Shown here piece after piece: positions 1-18,012 of a DNA stretch of 64,000 nucleotides. The notes beneath the pieces are model-generated. The model had not been told where the DNA came from. It did no database searches and worked only from the letters and a program-made list of their open reading frames with translations. Position 1 is the first letter of the stretch; each line of letters begins with the position of its first letter. Made by a program: the position numbers and the translations under genes. Source of the DNA: Acanthochromis polyacanthus (Eukaryota; Chordata; Actinopteri; Pomacentridae); the NCBI RefSeq assembly GCF_021347895.1, contig NC_067136.1:4827838-4891837 (forward strand). The letters are read 5' to 3'.

Positions 1-2060
1 CAGTTTATATCAGATCATTTAAGTTTATATCAGTTTATATCAGATCATTTAAGTTTATATCAGATCATTTAAGTTTACATCAGTTTATATCAGATCATTT
101 AAGTTTACATCAGATCATTTAAGTTTATATCAGTTTATATCAGATCATTTAAGTTTATATCAGTTTATATCAGATCATTTAAGTTTACATCACATCATTT
201 AAGTTTACATCAGTTTATATCAGATCATTTAAGTTTACATCAGTTTATATCAGATCATTTAAGTTTATATCAGTTGAAATCAGATCATTTAAGTTTATAT
301 CAGTTTATATCAGATCATTTAAGTTTATATCAGTTGAAATCAGATCATTTAAGTTTATATCAGTTTATATCAGATCATTTAAGTTTACATCAGTTTATAT
401 CAGATCATTTAAGTTTACATCAGTTTATATCAGATCATTTAAGTTTATATCAGATCATTTAAGTTTACATCAGTTTATATCAGATCATTTAAGTTTACAT
501 CAGTTTATATCAGATCATTTAAGTTTATATCAGTTGAAATCAGATCATTTAAGTTTATATCAGTTTATATCAGATCATTTAAGTTCACATCAGATCATTT
601 AAGTTTATATCAGTTTATATCAGATCATTTAAGTTTATATCAGTTTATATCAGATCATTTAAGTTTATGTCAGTTTATATCAGATCATTTAAGTTTACAT
701 CAGTTTATATCAGATCATTTAAGTTTATATCAGATCATTTAAGTTTACATCAGTTTATATCAGATCATTTAAGTTTATATCAGATCATTTAAGTTTACAT
801 CAGATCATTTAAGTTTACATCAGTTTATATCAGATCATTTAAGTTGACATCAGTTTATATCAGATCATTTAAGTTTATATCAGTTGAAATCAGATCATTT
901 AAGTTTATATCAGTTTATATCAGATCATTTAAGTTTACATCAGTTTATATCAGATCATTTAAGTTTACATCAGTTTATATCAGATCATTTAAGTTTACAT
1001 CAGTTTATATCAGATCATTTAAGTTTATATCAGTTTATATCAGATCATTTAAGTTTACATCAGTTTATATCAGATCATTTAAGTTTATATCAGTTTATAT
1101 CAGATCATTTAAGTTTACATCACATCATTTAAGTTTACATCAGTTTATATCAGATCATTTAAGTTTACATCAGTTTATATCAGATCATTTAAGTTTATAT
1201 CAGTTGAAATCAGATCATTTAAGTTTATATCAGTTTATATCAGATCATTTAAGTTCACATCAGATCATTTAAGTTTATATCAGTTTATATCAGATCATTT
1301 AAGTTTATATCAGTTTATATCAGATCATTTAAGTTTATGTCAGTTTATATCAGATCATTTAAGTTTACATCAGTTTATATCAGATCATTTAAGTTTATAT
1401 CAGATCATTTAAGTTTACATCAGTTTATATCAGATCATTTAAGTTTATATCAGATCATTTAAGTTTACATCAGATCATTTAAGTTTACATCAGTTTATAT
1501 CAGATCATTTAAGTTGACATCAGTTTATATCAGATCATTTAAGTTTACATCAGTTTATATCAGATCATTTAAGTTTATATCAGTTGAAATCAGATCATTT
1601 AAGTTTATATCAGTTGAAATCAGATCATTTAAGTTTATATCAGTTTATATCAGATCATTTAAGTTTACATCAGTTTATATCAGATCATTTAAGTTTATAT
1701 CAGTTTATATCAGATCATTTAAGTTTACATCAGTTTATATCAGATCATTTAAGTTTACATCAGTTTATATCAGATCATTTAAGTTTACATCAGTTTATAT
1801 CAGATCATTTAAGTTTATATCAGTTTATATCAGATCATTTAAGTTTATATCAGATCATTTAAGTTTATATCAGATCATTTAAGTTTATATCAGATCATTT
1901 AAGTTGACATCAGTTTATATCAGATCATTTAAGTTGACATCAGTTTATATCAGATCATTTAAGTTTACATCAGTTTATATTAGATCATTTAAGTTTATAT
2001 CAGTTTATATCAGATCATTTAAGTTTACATCAGTTTATATCAGATCATTTAAGTTTACAT
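1..2060. repeat. 10-bp-modular minisatellite array (about 2 kb)
   Basis: Tandem array of three 10-bp modules (cagatcattt, aagtttayat, cagtttatat) in varying order, mostly a 30-bp unit mixed with 20-bp units. The whole stretch keeps a strict 10-bp register. Rare variants (aagttcacat at 581 and 1251, aagtttatgt at 661 and 1331, aagttgacat at 841 and 1511) recur at a 670-bp offset, which shows a larger block duplication. The open frames across it are by-products of the unit lacking stops. It starts before the window. Confidence 0.97.
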
Positions 2061-2310
2061 CATTTATATCATTTTATAGAGGTACCATCATTTTTGTCCA
2101 GGCCTATTTCATTAGTTTGTTTTTTAAATAATTATGTTAATCAACAATTCAAAAGTAATGGCTGTTTTTGATTATTTAATTTTCAATAAATTTTTATTTA
2201 TTGTTACTTTTGTGAGTTTCAAGTGATTTCAGTGAGAATTGTGGGTTTTTCCTTCTTTAACTGAGGGGTACCAACAATTTTGTCCACGTGTGTATATATC
2301 AGTTTATATC
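2061..2310 (+). mobile_element. Tc1-like transposon terminal fragment
   Basis: An AT-rich stretch opens with ggtaccatcatttttgtcca and closes with ggggtaccaacaattttgtc followed by cacgtgtgta. These are the kinds of end sequences found in the non-coding 3' part of fish Tc1 elements. No transposase remains. The assignment rests on recognising the end motifs, not on an alignment. The 30-bp repeat theme resumes briefly on its right (2297-2350), so the fragment lies inside or at the edge of the array. Confidence 0.5.
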
Positions 2311-2457
2311 AGATCATTTAAGTTTATTTCAGATAATTTAAGTTTATATCAGGTTACCAGATAATCCAGGTGACTTAACCAGATTTTCCAGGTTTATATC
2401 AGTTAGTCCGACTTTTTTTTGTTATCGTATTTTGTTTCCATGAAGCCAATTTTCTAA

Positions 2458-3178
2458 GATCTGAAGTTCTAGAGTAGACCTACCAACAGCTGTAAAGATT
2501 ATTGATTAATGTCTGAAGTTCTAGAGTAGACCTACCAACAGCTGTAAAGATTATTGATTAATGTCTGAAGTTCTAGAGTAGACCTACCAACAGCTGTAAA
2601 GATTATTGATTAATGTCTGAAGTTCTAGAGTAGACCTACTGACAGCTGTAAAGATTATTGATTAATGTCTGAAGTTCTCGAGTAGACCTACCAACAACTG
2701 TAAAGATTATTGATTAATGTCTGAAGTTCTAGAGTAGACCTACCAACAACTGTAAAGATTATTGATTAATGTCTGAAGTTCTAGAGTAGACCTACCAACA
2801 ACTGTAAAGATTATTGATTAATGTCTGAAGTTCTAGAGTAGACCTACCAACAACTGTAAAGATTATTGATTAATGTCTGAAGTTCTAGAGTAGACCTACC
2901 AACAACTGTAAAGATTATTGATTAATGTCTGAAGTTCTAGAGTAGACCTACTGACAGCTGTAAAGATTATTGATTAATGTCTGAAGTTCTAGAGTAGACC
3001 TACCAACAACTGTAAAGATTATTGATTAATGTCTGAAGTTCTAGAGTAGACCTACCAACAACTGTAAAGATTATTGATTAATATCTGAAGTTCCAGAGTA
3101 GACCTACTGACAGCTGTAAAGATCTCTGATGAATATCTGATGAAGTTCCAGAGTAGACCTACTGACAGCTGTAAAGAC
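2458..3178. repeat. 52-bp minisatellite
   Basis: About 13 to 14 head-to-tail copies of a 52-bp unit running from gtctgaagttctagagtaga to ttattgattaat. Sub-variants are caacagctg, caacaactg and tgacagctg. The last copies (3070-3178) decay. Confidence 0.95.
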
Positions 3179-3660
3179 CTACACTCGAACCTTCTCCAGG
3201 GGACGTTCTCCTCTATGTTCTTCAAGCAGGTAGAAGCCTGCAGATGTTCCCATTGTGGTGGTAAATATGCTTCAGTTCTGAGCTGTTTGTGCCACCATGC
3301 AGCGTTATTGACGCAGCAGCTGGCTGAATGCGATGGATGCAGCTGCAGTTATATTTAGGCTGCACTACAACGGACACACTTAAAGGTGAAGGGTAAGGTG
3401 TGTGTCTGCTTGTGTGTCTGTTGTGTGTCTGTGTGTGTGTCGGGGTTACTGCCCTTTGCAGTGAATGCTAAACTGGTCTCACATTTCCCTTCAGACGCAC
3501 TTTGACCTTCTCTGTGGCACTAAGGGACCGTCCCACAACGTTTGGTCCACAGGTTCAAATCCTGAAGAACACCGAGGAACAGAAGAGTTTCAACCAGCAT
3601 CACAGACACTGAGCACAATACTGATAGTATAGACCCCATCAGAGCCTACGTCATCAACAA
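3179..3660. other. Intergenic stretch, no gene seen
   Basis: Holds a short TG-rich stretch near 3400-3440 and otherwise unique-looking sequence. A 72-residue frame at 3140-3358 overlaps the end of the 52-bp array and shows no recognisable domain. Confidence 0.6.
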
Positions 3661-3772
3661 GCTGCGTGCGCATCATGGCAACAGAAGTAACGCTTCATAT
3701 CATTTACCTGGCATTATTCGCACCACACGGAGTAGCAAAACTAAAAGCTAACGCTGAACTGTCGGCATCATA

Positions 3773-3958
3773 ATGTCAGGTTGTTGTGTTTTTGGTTGTA
3801 CGAACCGAAATACTCAAGAAGGACATAAGTTCTACCGCATGCTAATAGGCCCTCAGCCGTTTCAGAGCAACTGAAGGCGGCTGTGGCTTCAGGCTATCAA
3901 GCCAGCGGATTGGAAGGAGGATACCATCAACAATGCACGTGTGTGTTGTGGCAAATAA
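3773..3958 (+). pseudogene. Broken THAP-domain N-terminus
   Basis: The frame starts MSGCCVFGCTNRN, matching the first Cys-X4-Cys of a THAP (C2CH) DNA-binding domain at the very N-terminus, as is normal for THAP proteins. It then reads HKFYRM, a TGA stop at 3872, and continues in the same frame as RRLWLQAIKPADW and ARVC, which are further THAP signposts. The stop sits where an arginine codon would fit, so a CGA to TGA change is likely. A second stop follows at 3956. THAP domains bind DNA in cellular factors and in P-type and related transposases. The gene is dead. Confidence 0.7.
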
Positions 3959-4015
3959 AGTGAAATCAGCGCAAAATATACCGACGAGCTGTCGGTTCCC
4001 ACACGATTAGAGCCA

Positions 4016-4489
4016 CTAATAAACGCCCTGTCGACTGTTGTGACGGGGGGACATAAACAATAAAGCGGTTTGAGTCGCCGCCGTACAGGTACAGTTTGCT
4101 GTGTGTATGTAGTTCTCCACTTTGTTGATGATCATCCATGCCTCATACATCGTAGTCTTCTGCCCTTGCCTTTGGCTGGGTAGGATTTCAGACATCAAAA
4201 CACAAAACTCTGTCAGTGTCCTTGTATAAATTGCATAATCAAAGACCTCTATAGATTTGTATGCTCGCAGCTTCTCTCTAGTGTACATGCTAGGTTTTTC
4301 AACTAAATATAAATAAATATCAGGCCACTGAGTATCGGGCCATTTACTAACGTCATAGTCCCATTTGGTAAGTGTACAGGGATGTGGGAGCCTCTTGCCA
4401 TTTGTTAAAGTGAGTTTTTTAAAGTATTTTTCGCGATCTTTTACTGATAATGCACCCACATGGCTTGACAAGCCACTGTGAGCCGGCAT
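4016..4489 (-). pseudogene. SWIM/YqaJ-type transposon protein fragment
   Basis: A 157-residue open frame starts within the right inverted repeat. It contains WPDIYLYLVEKPSMYTREKL, then RAYKSIEVFDYAIY, then near the C-terminus HTANCTCTAATQTALLF. This order resembles fish and invertebrate THAP/SWIM/YqaJ repeat proteins, in which a SWIM zinc finger (CxC...CxH) lies before a YqaJ nuclease-like domain. Here CTC survives but the second Cys and His are lost in a short deletion, and everything downstream is missing. I infer a truncated, non-functional copy belonging to the same element as the THAP remnant. Confidence 0.5.
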
Positions 4490-4540
4490 ACTTCTGTTGC
4501 CAGGGTGCGCACGCAGCCCTCTTTATTTACCAACAGTAAA

Positions 4541-5030
4541 TGGGACTATATAATAATAATAATACTGCTAACACTGCTAATAATACTGCTAACACTGCTA
4601 ATAATACTGCTAATAATACTGTTAATAACACTGATAATATTACTGCTAACACTGCTAATAATACTGCTAATAATACTGCTAATAATACTGCTAATAATGC
4701 TGCTAATAATACTGCTAATAATGCTGATTATTGTACTTTTAATAATACTATGAATATTACTGATACTTGTACAGCTAATAATACTGGCAATAATACTGCT
4801 AATACAGGTAATCATACTACTAATCATACTGCTAATACTTATAAAAATTACTGCTAATAATACTGCTAATAATATTGTTAATACTGCTAATAATGCTGCT
4901 AATAATACTGACCATAATATTACAAATAATTCTGCAAATTCTGGTAATAAAACTGCTAATAATTCTGGCAATAATACTAATAATAATTCTGCTAATACTG
5001 GTAATAATATGGGTAATAATACTGCTAAAC
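4541..5030. repeat. Degenerate AAT-rich microsatellite
   Basis: Long run of aataatactgctaa-type motifs (AAT/ACT/GCT triplets). It supports long but meaningless frames on both strands (Asn/Thr/Ala-rich on +, Ile/Ser-rich on -). Confidence 0.95.
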
Positions 5031-5039
5031 TCTGGTTAG

Positions 5040-5592
5040 CGGTTGGTTACTGTATGTGTTCTGGTTGTGTTATTCCAGGTTGTGTTACTGACTGTGTTCT
5101 ATGTTGTGTTATTCCAGGTTGTGTTACTGACTGTGTTCTATGTTGGGTTATTCCAGGTTGTGTTGCTGATTGTGTTGCAGATTGTGTTCTAGGTTGTGTT
5201 ATTCCAGGTTGTGTTGCTGATTGTGTTGCAGATTGTGTTCTAGGTTGTGTTGTTACAGGTTGTGTTGCTGGTTGTGTTCTAGGTTGTGTTATTCCAGGTT
5301 GTGTTATTCCAGGTTGTGTTACTGGTTGTGTTCTAGGTTGTGTTATTCCAGGTTGTGTTGCTGATTGTGTTACTGGTTACTGATTGTGTTCTAGGTTGTG
5401 TTATTCCAGGTTGTGTTGCTGATTGTGTTACTGGTTACTGATTGTGTTCTAGGTTGTGTTATTCCAGGTTGTGTTGCTGATTGTGTTACTGGTTACTGAT
5501 TGTGTTCTAGGTTGTGTTATTCCAGGTTGTGTTGCTGATTGTGTTACTGGTTACTGATTGTGTTCTAGGTTGTGTTATTCCAGGTTGTGTTG
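5040..5592. repeat. Minisatellite ggttgtgttattcca
   Basis: Variable tandem units built from ggttgtgttattcca, ggttgtgttgctgat and tgtgttctag. The last four copies settle on a 58-bp period. It ends about 90 bp before the enolase TATA box. Confidence 0.92.
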
Positions 5593-5683
5593 TGTTTTTC
5601 CTGCCCTCCAGTCCTGCTCTTTGCAGACGCTCCCTGCTCCTCCTCCTCCTCCTCCTCCTCCTCCCTGCAGCAGCAGCAGTGTC

Positions 5684-5809
5684 TATAAAAACGCCGTCGG
5701 CTGACAGTCGGACACTTTCCACGTCAGTTGGACGGTCGGCCGGCCGGACGGACAGACGGACAGACGGACAGACGGACAGACGGACAGACTCTCCTGTATC
5801 AGCCCTCAG
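5684..5809 (+). promoter_or_regulatory. Probable eno3 TATA promoter and untranslated exon 1
   Basis: A TATA box, tctataaaaacg, lies at 5682-5693 downstream of a CTCCTC-rich stretch and a short CAG run. Transcription would be expected to start near 5715. A candidate non-coding first exon (about 5715-5809) ends with a possible donor, ccctcag|gtcggt. It contains a six-copy gacggaca run at about 5748-5785. Vertebrate muscle enolase genes have a non-coding exon 1 and start translation in exon 2, which fits the ATG at 7792. The exact start and donor are inferred. Confidence 0.5.
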
Positions 5810-5939
5810 GTCGGTTCAACTCTTCGTCTCATTCTATTAACTCTGGAACTTTACTTCTCAGTCTGTCAAACTTTAAATACAGTCAGAGTTGATCCTCCAG
5901 CAGCCTGAACGCTCCGACTTTCAGCTTCTGAAGGTCACA

Positions 5940-6680
5940 GACAGCACCTGACAGGCAGAGAGAAGGGAAAGTTTACCAACAGCCTGACAGGCAGCAAGCA
6001 GGGAAAGTTTACCAACAGCCTGACAGGCAGCAACCAGGGAAATTCTACCAACAGCCTGACAGACAGCGAGCAGGGCTAAAGCCTACCACAGTCTGACAGG
6101 CAGCAAGCAGGGCTAAAGTCTACCAACAGCCTGACAGGCAGCAAGCAGGGCTAAAGTCTACCAACAGCCTGACAGAAGTGAGCAGGGCTAAAGTCTACCA
6201 CAGTCTGACAGGCAGCGAGCAAGGCTAAAGTCTACCACCAGCCTGACAGGCAGAGAGCAGGGAAAGTCTACCAACAGCCTGACAGGCAATGAGCAGGGGA
6301 GGGGTTCAAACATTCTGACAGGCAGCGAGCAGGGCTAAAGTCTACTGTCAGCCTGACAGGCAGAGAGCAGGGAAAGTCTACCAACAGCCTGACAGGCAAT
6401 GAGCAGGGCAAGGGCTACAGACATTCTGACAGGCAGCAAGCAGGGCTAAAGTCTACTGACAGCCTGACAGGCAGAGAGCAGGGAAAGTCTACCAACAGCC
6501 TGACAGGCAATGAGCAGGGCAAAGGCTACAAACAGCCTGACAGGCAGCGAGCAGGGCTAAAGTCTACTGTCAGCCTGATAGGCAGAGAGCAGGGCTAAAG
6601 GTTAAAATGTGGCCTGACAAGCAGCGAGCAGGGCTAAAGGTTAAAAATGTAGCCTGACAGGCAGAGAAGGGGGTAAAGTC
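5940..6680. repeat. Minisatellite of about 38 bp in eno3 intron 1
   Basis: About 18 imperfect units of the type cagcctgacaggcagcgagc followed by agggctaaagtctacca. It lies in the inferred first intron of the enolase gene. Confidence 0.92.
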
Positions 6681-6766
6681 CAGAGGTTATCTCTCCAGAG
6701 GTAAATGATCCTGGTTGTGAGTCTTTGCTGTTTTTATCTGGAATACAACAGCTTCAGTCTGAGTCT

Positions 6767-6767
<1 letters not shown>

Positions 6768-6825
<58 letters not shown>
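6768..6825. repeat. (TG)n microsatellite
   Basis: Uninterrupted TG dinucleotide tract of about 58 bp. Confidence 0.98.
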
Positions 6826-6826
<1 letters not shown>

Positions 6827-7057
6827 TACAGTAAAGGCCATCAGTATCAGGTTCACTGTAAATTCTCAGCTGTTTCTCTGCTTAAAGATTAAACACTTAA
6901 TGAGCCCATATCAACAATACAGAGAACTGAGTACTTCTAGTAGTAATTTTACTGCAGTAGAGAGCACTGAGTACTTCTAGGAGTACCTTTTCTGTCAGGT
7001 GATGTTCAGCAGGTTGTTATCAGCTGTGAGTCACAAACACGTCTTTAAATGTCAGGA

Positions 7058-7060
<3 letters not shown>

Positions 7061-7129
<69 letters not shown>
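7061..7129. repeat. (TG)n microsatellite
   Basis: TG tract of about 69 bp, directly followed by a dispersed repeat with gtgaggac motifs. Confidence 0.98.
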
Positions 7130-7130
<1 letters not shown>

Positions 7131-7403
7131 CTTGTACTTGCTACATGGTGAGTACCATTTTCTGCATTTAACTATCAAAGTGAGGACATTTTTACAAAGT
7201 GAGGACATTTTGTCCGGTCCTCACTTTGAAACAGCCATGTTTGAGGGTGAAGACTTGTTTTTAGAGAACAGGTATGAATTGAGGTTTGGTTAGGGTTAGG
7301 GTAAGGATTAAGTTTAGGCAATCAGTTGTGATGGTTAAGGTTAGGGTAAGGCTCTAGGAAATGCATTACGCCTATGGATGTCCTCACTAAGATAGAAGTA
7401 CAA

Positions 7404-7406
<3 letters not shown>
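7130..7406. repeat. Dispersed fish repeat bracketed by (TG)n tracts
   Basis: Carries inverted gtgaggac/gtcctcac motifs (7183-7227 and 7380) and two telomere-like stretches, ggttagggttagggtaagg near 7287 and ggttaagg-ttagggtaagg near 7330. It is flanked on both sides by TG tracts. I recognise this as the type of short repeat common in fish introns; no coding capacity is seen. Confidence 0.5.

Positions 7407-7464
<58 letters not shown>
7407..7464. repeat. (TG)n microsatellite
   Basis: TG tract of about 58 bp at the right edge of the dispersed repeat. Confidence 0.98.
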
Positions 7465-7466
<2 letters not shown>

Positions 7467-7791
7467 GAAGCCCTGACCTCAGTCGAGAGCTCCGGTAAAA
7501 GGTCACATTCAGTATAAATAACAGACACTGAACCCCCCGTCCTCTGCAGCTCAGTGGTATCTCCCTGCCTGCTGCCCTCTGATTGGATGTGAGAGGCAGT
7601 GGGCGGGGTCAGAGCAGTCAGGGAGGCAACATGGCGTTACACAGGATGTCTGCAGCAGGTCACACACACACCATTCAAATGTGACTAACCTTTATTGACT
7701 CTGGTTGAGCTGCTCAGTGTTTCCTCACAAGCGACGTCACACCTGCTCACCTGGTGACATTCTCTCTGTGTGTGTGTGTCCCTCAGTCAGG

Positions 7792-14851
<7,060 letters not shown>

Positions 14852-15009
14852 GGCCCCGCCCACCTTCCTGCCTGCCTACAAACTGACACCTGGCGACCCC
14901 TGAAGCCCCGCCCCTCCACAGCAGGGGCGGGGGGGAGGTCAGAGGTCACAGCGGGTCCGACCCGCCTCCTAAGCTGCAATTCCATGAACCAAGTTTTCTA
15001 CAAACAGTG

Positions 15010-15015
15010 AATAAA
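15010..15015 (+). terminator. eno3 polyadenylation signal
   Basis: AATAAA (in gtgaataaagaatg), 159 nt downstream of the enolase stop codon. The expected cleavage site is at about 15030, just before the 25-bp array. Confidence 0.75.
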
Positions 15016-15044
15016 GAATGAAACCACCTGAGAGTGCGTCGTTG

Positions 15045-16490
15045 ATGGAGATAGAGAGCCAAGACGTTCTGGAAGGTAGGGAGCCAAGACGCTCTGGAAG
15101 GTAGAGAGCCCAGACGTTCTAGAAGGTAGAGAACCCAGACGTCCTGGATGGTAGAGAACCCACACGTTCTAGAAGGTAGAGAGCCAAGACATCCTGGAAG
15201 GTAGAAAGCCAAGACGGTCTGGAAGGTAGAGAGCCCAGATGTTCTGGAGGGTAGAGAACCCAGACGTCCTGGAAGATAGTGAACCCCGACATCCTGGAAG
15301 GTAGAGAACCCAGACATTCTGGAAGGTAGAGACCCCAGACATCCTGGAAGGTAGAGAGCCCAGACATCCTGGAAGGTAGAGAGCCCAGACGTCCTGGAAG
15401 GGAGAGAGCCCAGACGTCCTGGAAGGTAGAGAACCCATACGTTGTGGAAGGTAGAGAACTCAGACGTCCTGGAATGTAGAGAACCCAGACATCCTGGAAG
15501 GTAGACAATCAAGACGTTCTGGAAGGTAGAGAACCTATACGTTGTGGAAGGTAGAGAACTCAGATGTCCTGGAATGTAGAGAACCCGGACGTCCTGGAAT
15601 GTAGAGAGCCCAGACGTCCTGGAATGTAGAGAACCCAGACATCCTGGAAGGTAGACAATCCAGACGTTCTGGAAGGTAGAGAACCCATACGTTGTGGAAG
15701 GTAGAGAACTCAGACGTCCTGGAATGTAGAGAACCCGGACGTCCTGGAAGGTAGAGAGCCCAGACGTCCTGGAAGGTAGAGAACCCATACGTTGTGGAAG
15801 GTAGAGAACTCAGATGTCCTGGAATGTAGAGAACCCAGACATCCTGGAAGGTAGAGAACCCAGATGTTCTGGAAGGTAGAGAACCCAGACGTTCGGGAAG
15901 GTAGAGAACCCGGACATCCTGGAAGGTAGAGAACCCGGACGTCCTGGAAGGTAGAGAGCCCAGACGTCCTGGAAGGTAGAGAGCCCGGACGTTCTGGAAG
16001 GTAGAGATCCCAGACGTTCTGGAAGGTAGAGAGCCCGGACGTTCTGGAAGGTAGAGATCCCGGACGTCCTGGAATATAGAGAACCTGGACGTCCTGGAAT
16101 GTAGAGAACCTGGACGTCCTGGAAGGTAGAGAGCCCAGACGTCCTGGAAGGTAGAGAGCCCAGACGTTCTGGAAGGTAGAGAACCCAGACATCCTGGAAG
16201 GTAGAGAACCCAGACATCCTGGAAGGTAGAGAACCCAGACATCCTGGAAGGTAGAGAGCCCGGACGTCCTGGAAGGTAGAGAGCCCGGACGTCCTGGAAG
16301 GTAGAGAGCCCGGACGTCCTGGAAGGTAGAGAGTCCGGACGTCCTGGAAGGTAGAGAGCCCGGACGTCCTGTAAGGTAGAGAACCCAGACTTCCTGTAAG
16401 GTAGAGAACTCAGACATTCTAGAAGGTAGAGAACCCAGATGTCCTGGAAGGTGGAGAATCCGGACGTTGTAGAAGGTAAAGAACCCAGAC
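15045..16490. repeat. 25-bp minisatellite downstream of eno3
   Basis: About 57 copies of a 25-bp unit, gtagagaacccagacgtcct followed by ggaag. All three minus-strand frames stay open for up to 328 residues because the unit lacks stop codons. The translations (LGSLPSRTSGFSTFQDVW type) are simply the unit read in three phases. It starts about 30 bp past the enolase poly(A) signal. Confidence 0.97.
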
Positions 16491-16980
16491 TTTTTGTCAA
16501 CATGTCACTGAAAGAAACCACCTTCTAGATTTATGGAGATCTTTTCTGACACTCTTTTGGCTTGTGTTCCTTTTAGAACATCTAGCGTTTGGAACGATAC
16601 CAGTATTTACAGGACTTCTCTGTTTTTTGTAGCAGTAATAGGACGATGATAGGCGCTCACCTGCTGTACATGAGAACCCCTATGGAGCGAGTTGTTCCGT
16701 CTTCTTGAGGCTGTAACCCCATACATGCTGCTGTCATTAGACTGTGGTTGGACTAGCATGGTGTTTCTTGCCATCATACAGCAGTGGTTGCCTTCTGCTG
16801 TCTATTTACCCACAGATAGAGCTATATAAGCCATAGCTGGACCCTTTCAGGTTCTACCACTCCGGGTCAGACTGGATCTTAGAACAGTGACGATTAAGGG
16901 GTTGTTCCACCTTCCCAAAACCCCACAGGTGAGCCTCGTCACCGGATAGATACTCATTCCCAGTGTAGATGAGGGAATAG
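16491..16980. other. Intergenic stretch, no gene seen
   Basis: Unique-looking sequence between the 25-bp array and the reverse-transcriptase relic. It may belong to the relic's upstream part, but no protein signature could be read. Confidence 0.4.
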
Positions 16981-16989
16981 ACAAACTTG

Positions 16990-18012
16990 AATCCATCATG
17001 AACAAAATATACGATACAGGAGCGATACCAGATGCTTTATTAAGATCAGCATTCATAGCCATACCAGAAAAGGTGGGAGCCACAGTATGTGAACTTATGA
17101 GCCACACAACCAAACTCATGTTGAGAGTTTTGATGAGCAGAAAGCGAAGAAGCATCTATGAAGAGATATCAGATGTACAGTGTGGCTTTATCAAGTACAA
17201 CACGATATGTACCTCTGCATTATCGATTATTCAAAGGCACTCGATAAAGTGCAACATGAGAAGCTGTTTACGATCCTCAAACAATTAGATATCGATGGAA
17301 AGACACTGCTGGATACACAACCTGTACTGAAAACAAACCACCACAGTAAGAGTATGAACTGAGTGAATGGAAGAAAGCTGGGAGTAAGACAGGGATATGT
17401 AGAATCACCAGCTCTGCTTTCATTGTATGGTAAAATTACATTACGGGAAATAAAGGCTGTACCAGGCATAGCAGTCTATGGCCATAATGTCAACAACATC
17501 CAGTATGCAGATGATACAGGGTTGATTAGCGAGACAGAAGGAGGACTCCGAAATCTTTTGGATAAAGTCATAGTAGACAGTGAAAGATGAGGTTTATCCC
17601 TTTAAATGTTCACTATGACAGAATCAAAGAAAACAGAGCGTCCGTATGTAAGATAACAGCAAGCTAGAATCAGATGGAGAGACGTACTGCCAGAGCCAAA
17701 GATGCTTTTAACTAGAAAAAGACCATCTTCATGAACACACACATCAGTATGCTGACTACACTAAGAATCCTCAGATGCTACATGTGGTCAGTCCTGCTGT
17801 ACGGATGTAAAATGTGGACAACATTAAACAATATCAGAAAAGACTCCGGGTTCCTACGAAGAATGTTAAAGATATCATGGGTAGAAAGAGGAACCAGTGA
17901 AGAGGTGATTACCAGAGCAAATGCAAAAAGAATTAAAGCTGCAAGCAGCGATGGACGGGTCCTCGCATCCACGCTGGTCGGCGAATCCATGCACGTCCAC
18001 CAGGTGGCACTG
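16990..18012 (+). pseudogene. Non-LTR retrotransposon reverse transcriptase relic
   Basis: Three successive + frames carry RT fragments: IYDTGAIPDALLRSAFIAIP with VCGFIKYN-like text (16998-17288), DYSKALDKVQHEKLF (17180-17362), GVRQGYVESPALLSLY and NNIQYADDTGLI as the catalytic box (17363-17590). A C-terminal piece, YMWSVLLYGCKMWT with FLRRMLKISWVERGTSEEV, lies at 17731-18015. The layout is that of a LINE RT. Frames are shifted between pieces and stops interrupt them, so it is dead. The clade is not resolved; it is distinct from the RTE, L1 and L2-like copies elsewhere in the window. Confidence 0.75.

Larger units (their letters stand above)
3661..4517. mobile_element. Internally deleted DNA transposon with THAP and SWIM remnants
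   Basis: 29-bp terminal inverted repeats face each other at 3661-3689 and 4489-4517 with two mismatches (gctgcgtgcgca start, ggcaacagaagta end). Between them, a decayed THAP zinc-finger start lies on + (3773-3958) and a SWIM-type fragment on - (4016-4489). The 857-bp length is far too short for both genes whole, so this looks like a deletion derivative of a larger autonomous element with convergent genes. No target-site duplication is evident. The superfamily is not determined. Confidence 0.65.

Noticed and set aside
1..3178. CRISPR-like regular repeats
   Set aside because: Units are head-to-tail without unique spacers, and the genome is a vertebrate's.
4478..5722. Several frames of 90-140 codons
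   Set aside because: Translations of the AAT-rich microsatellite and the ggttgtgtt minisatellite.
7285..7350. Interstitial telomere repeat
   Set aside because: Only two or three ttaggg-like copies, inside a dispersed repeat; too short and imperfect.
14946..16521. Minus-strand frames of up to 328 codons
   Set aside because: All three phases of a 25-bp stop-free unit are open at once, which is expected from the repeat and not evidence of a gene.
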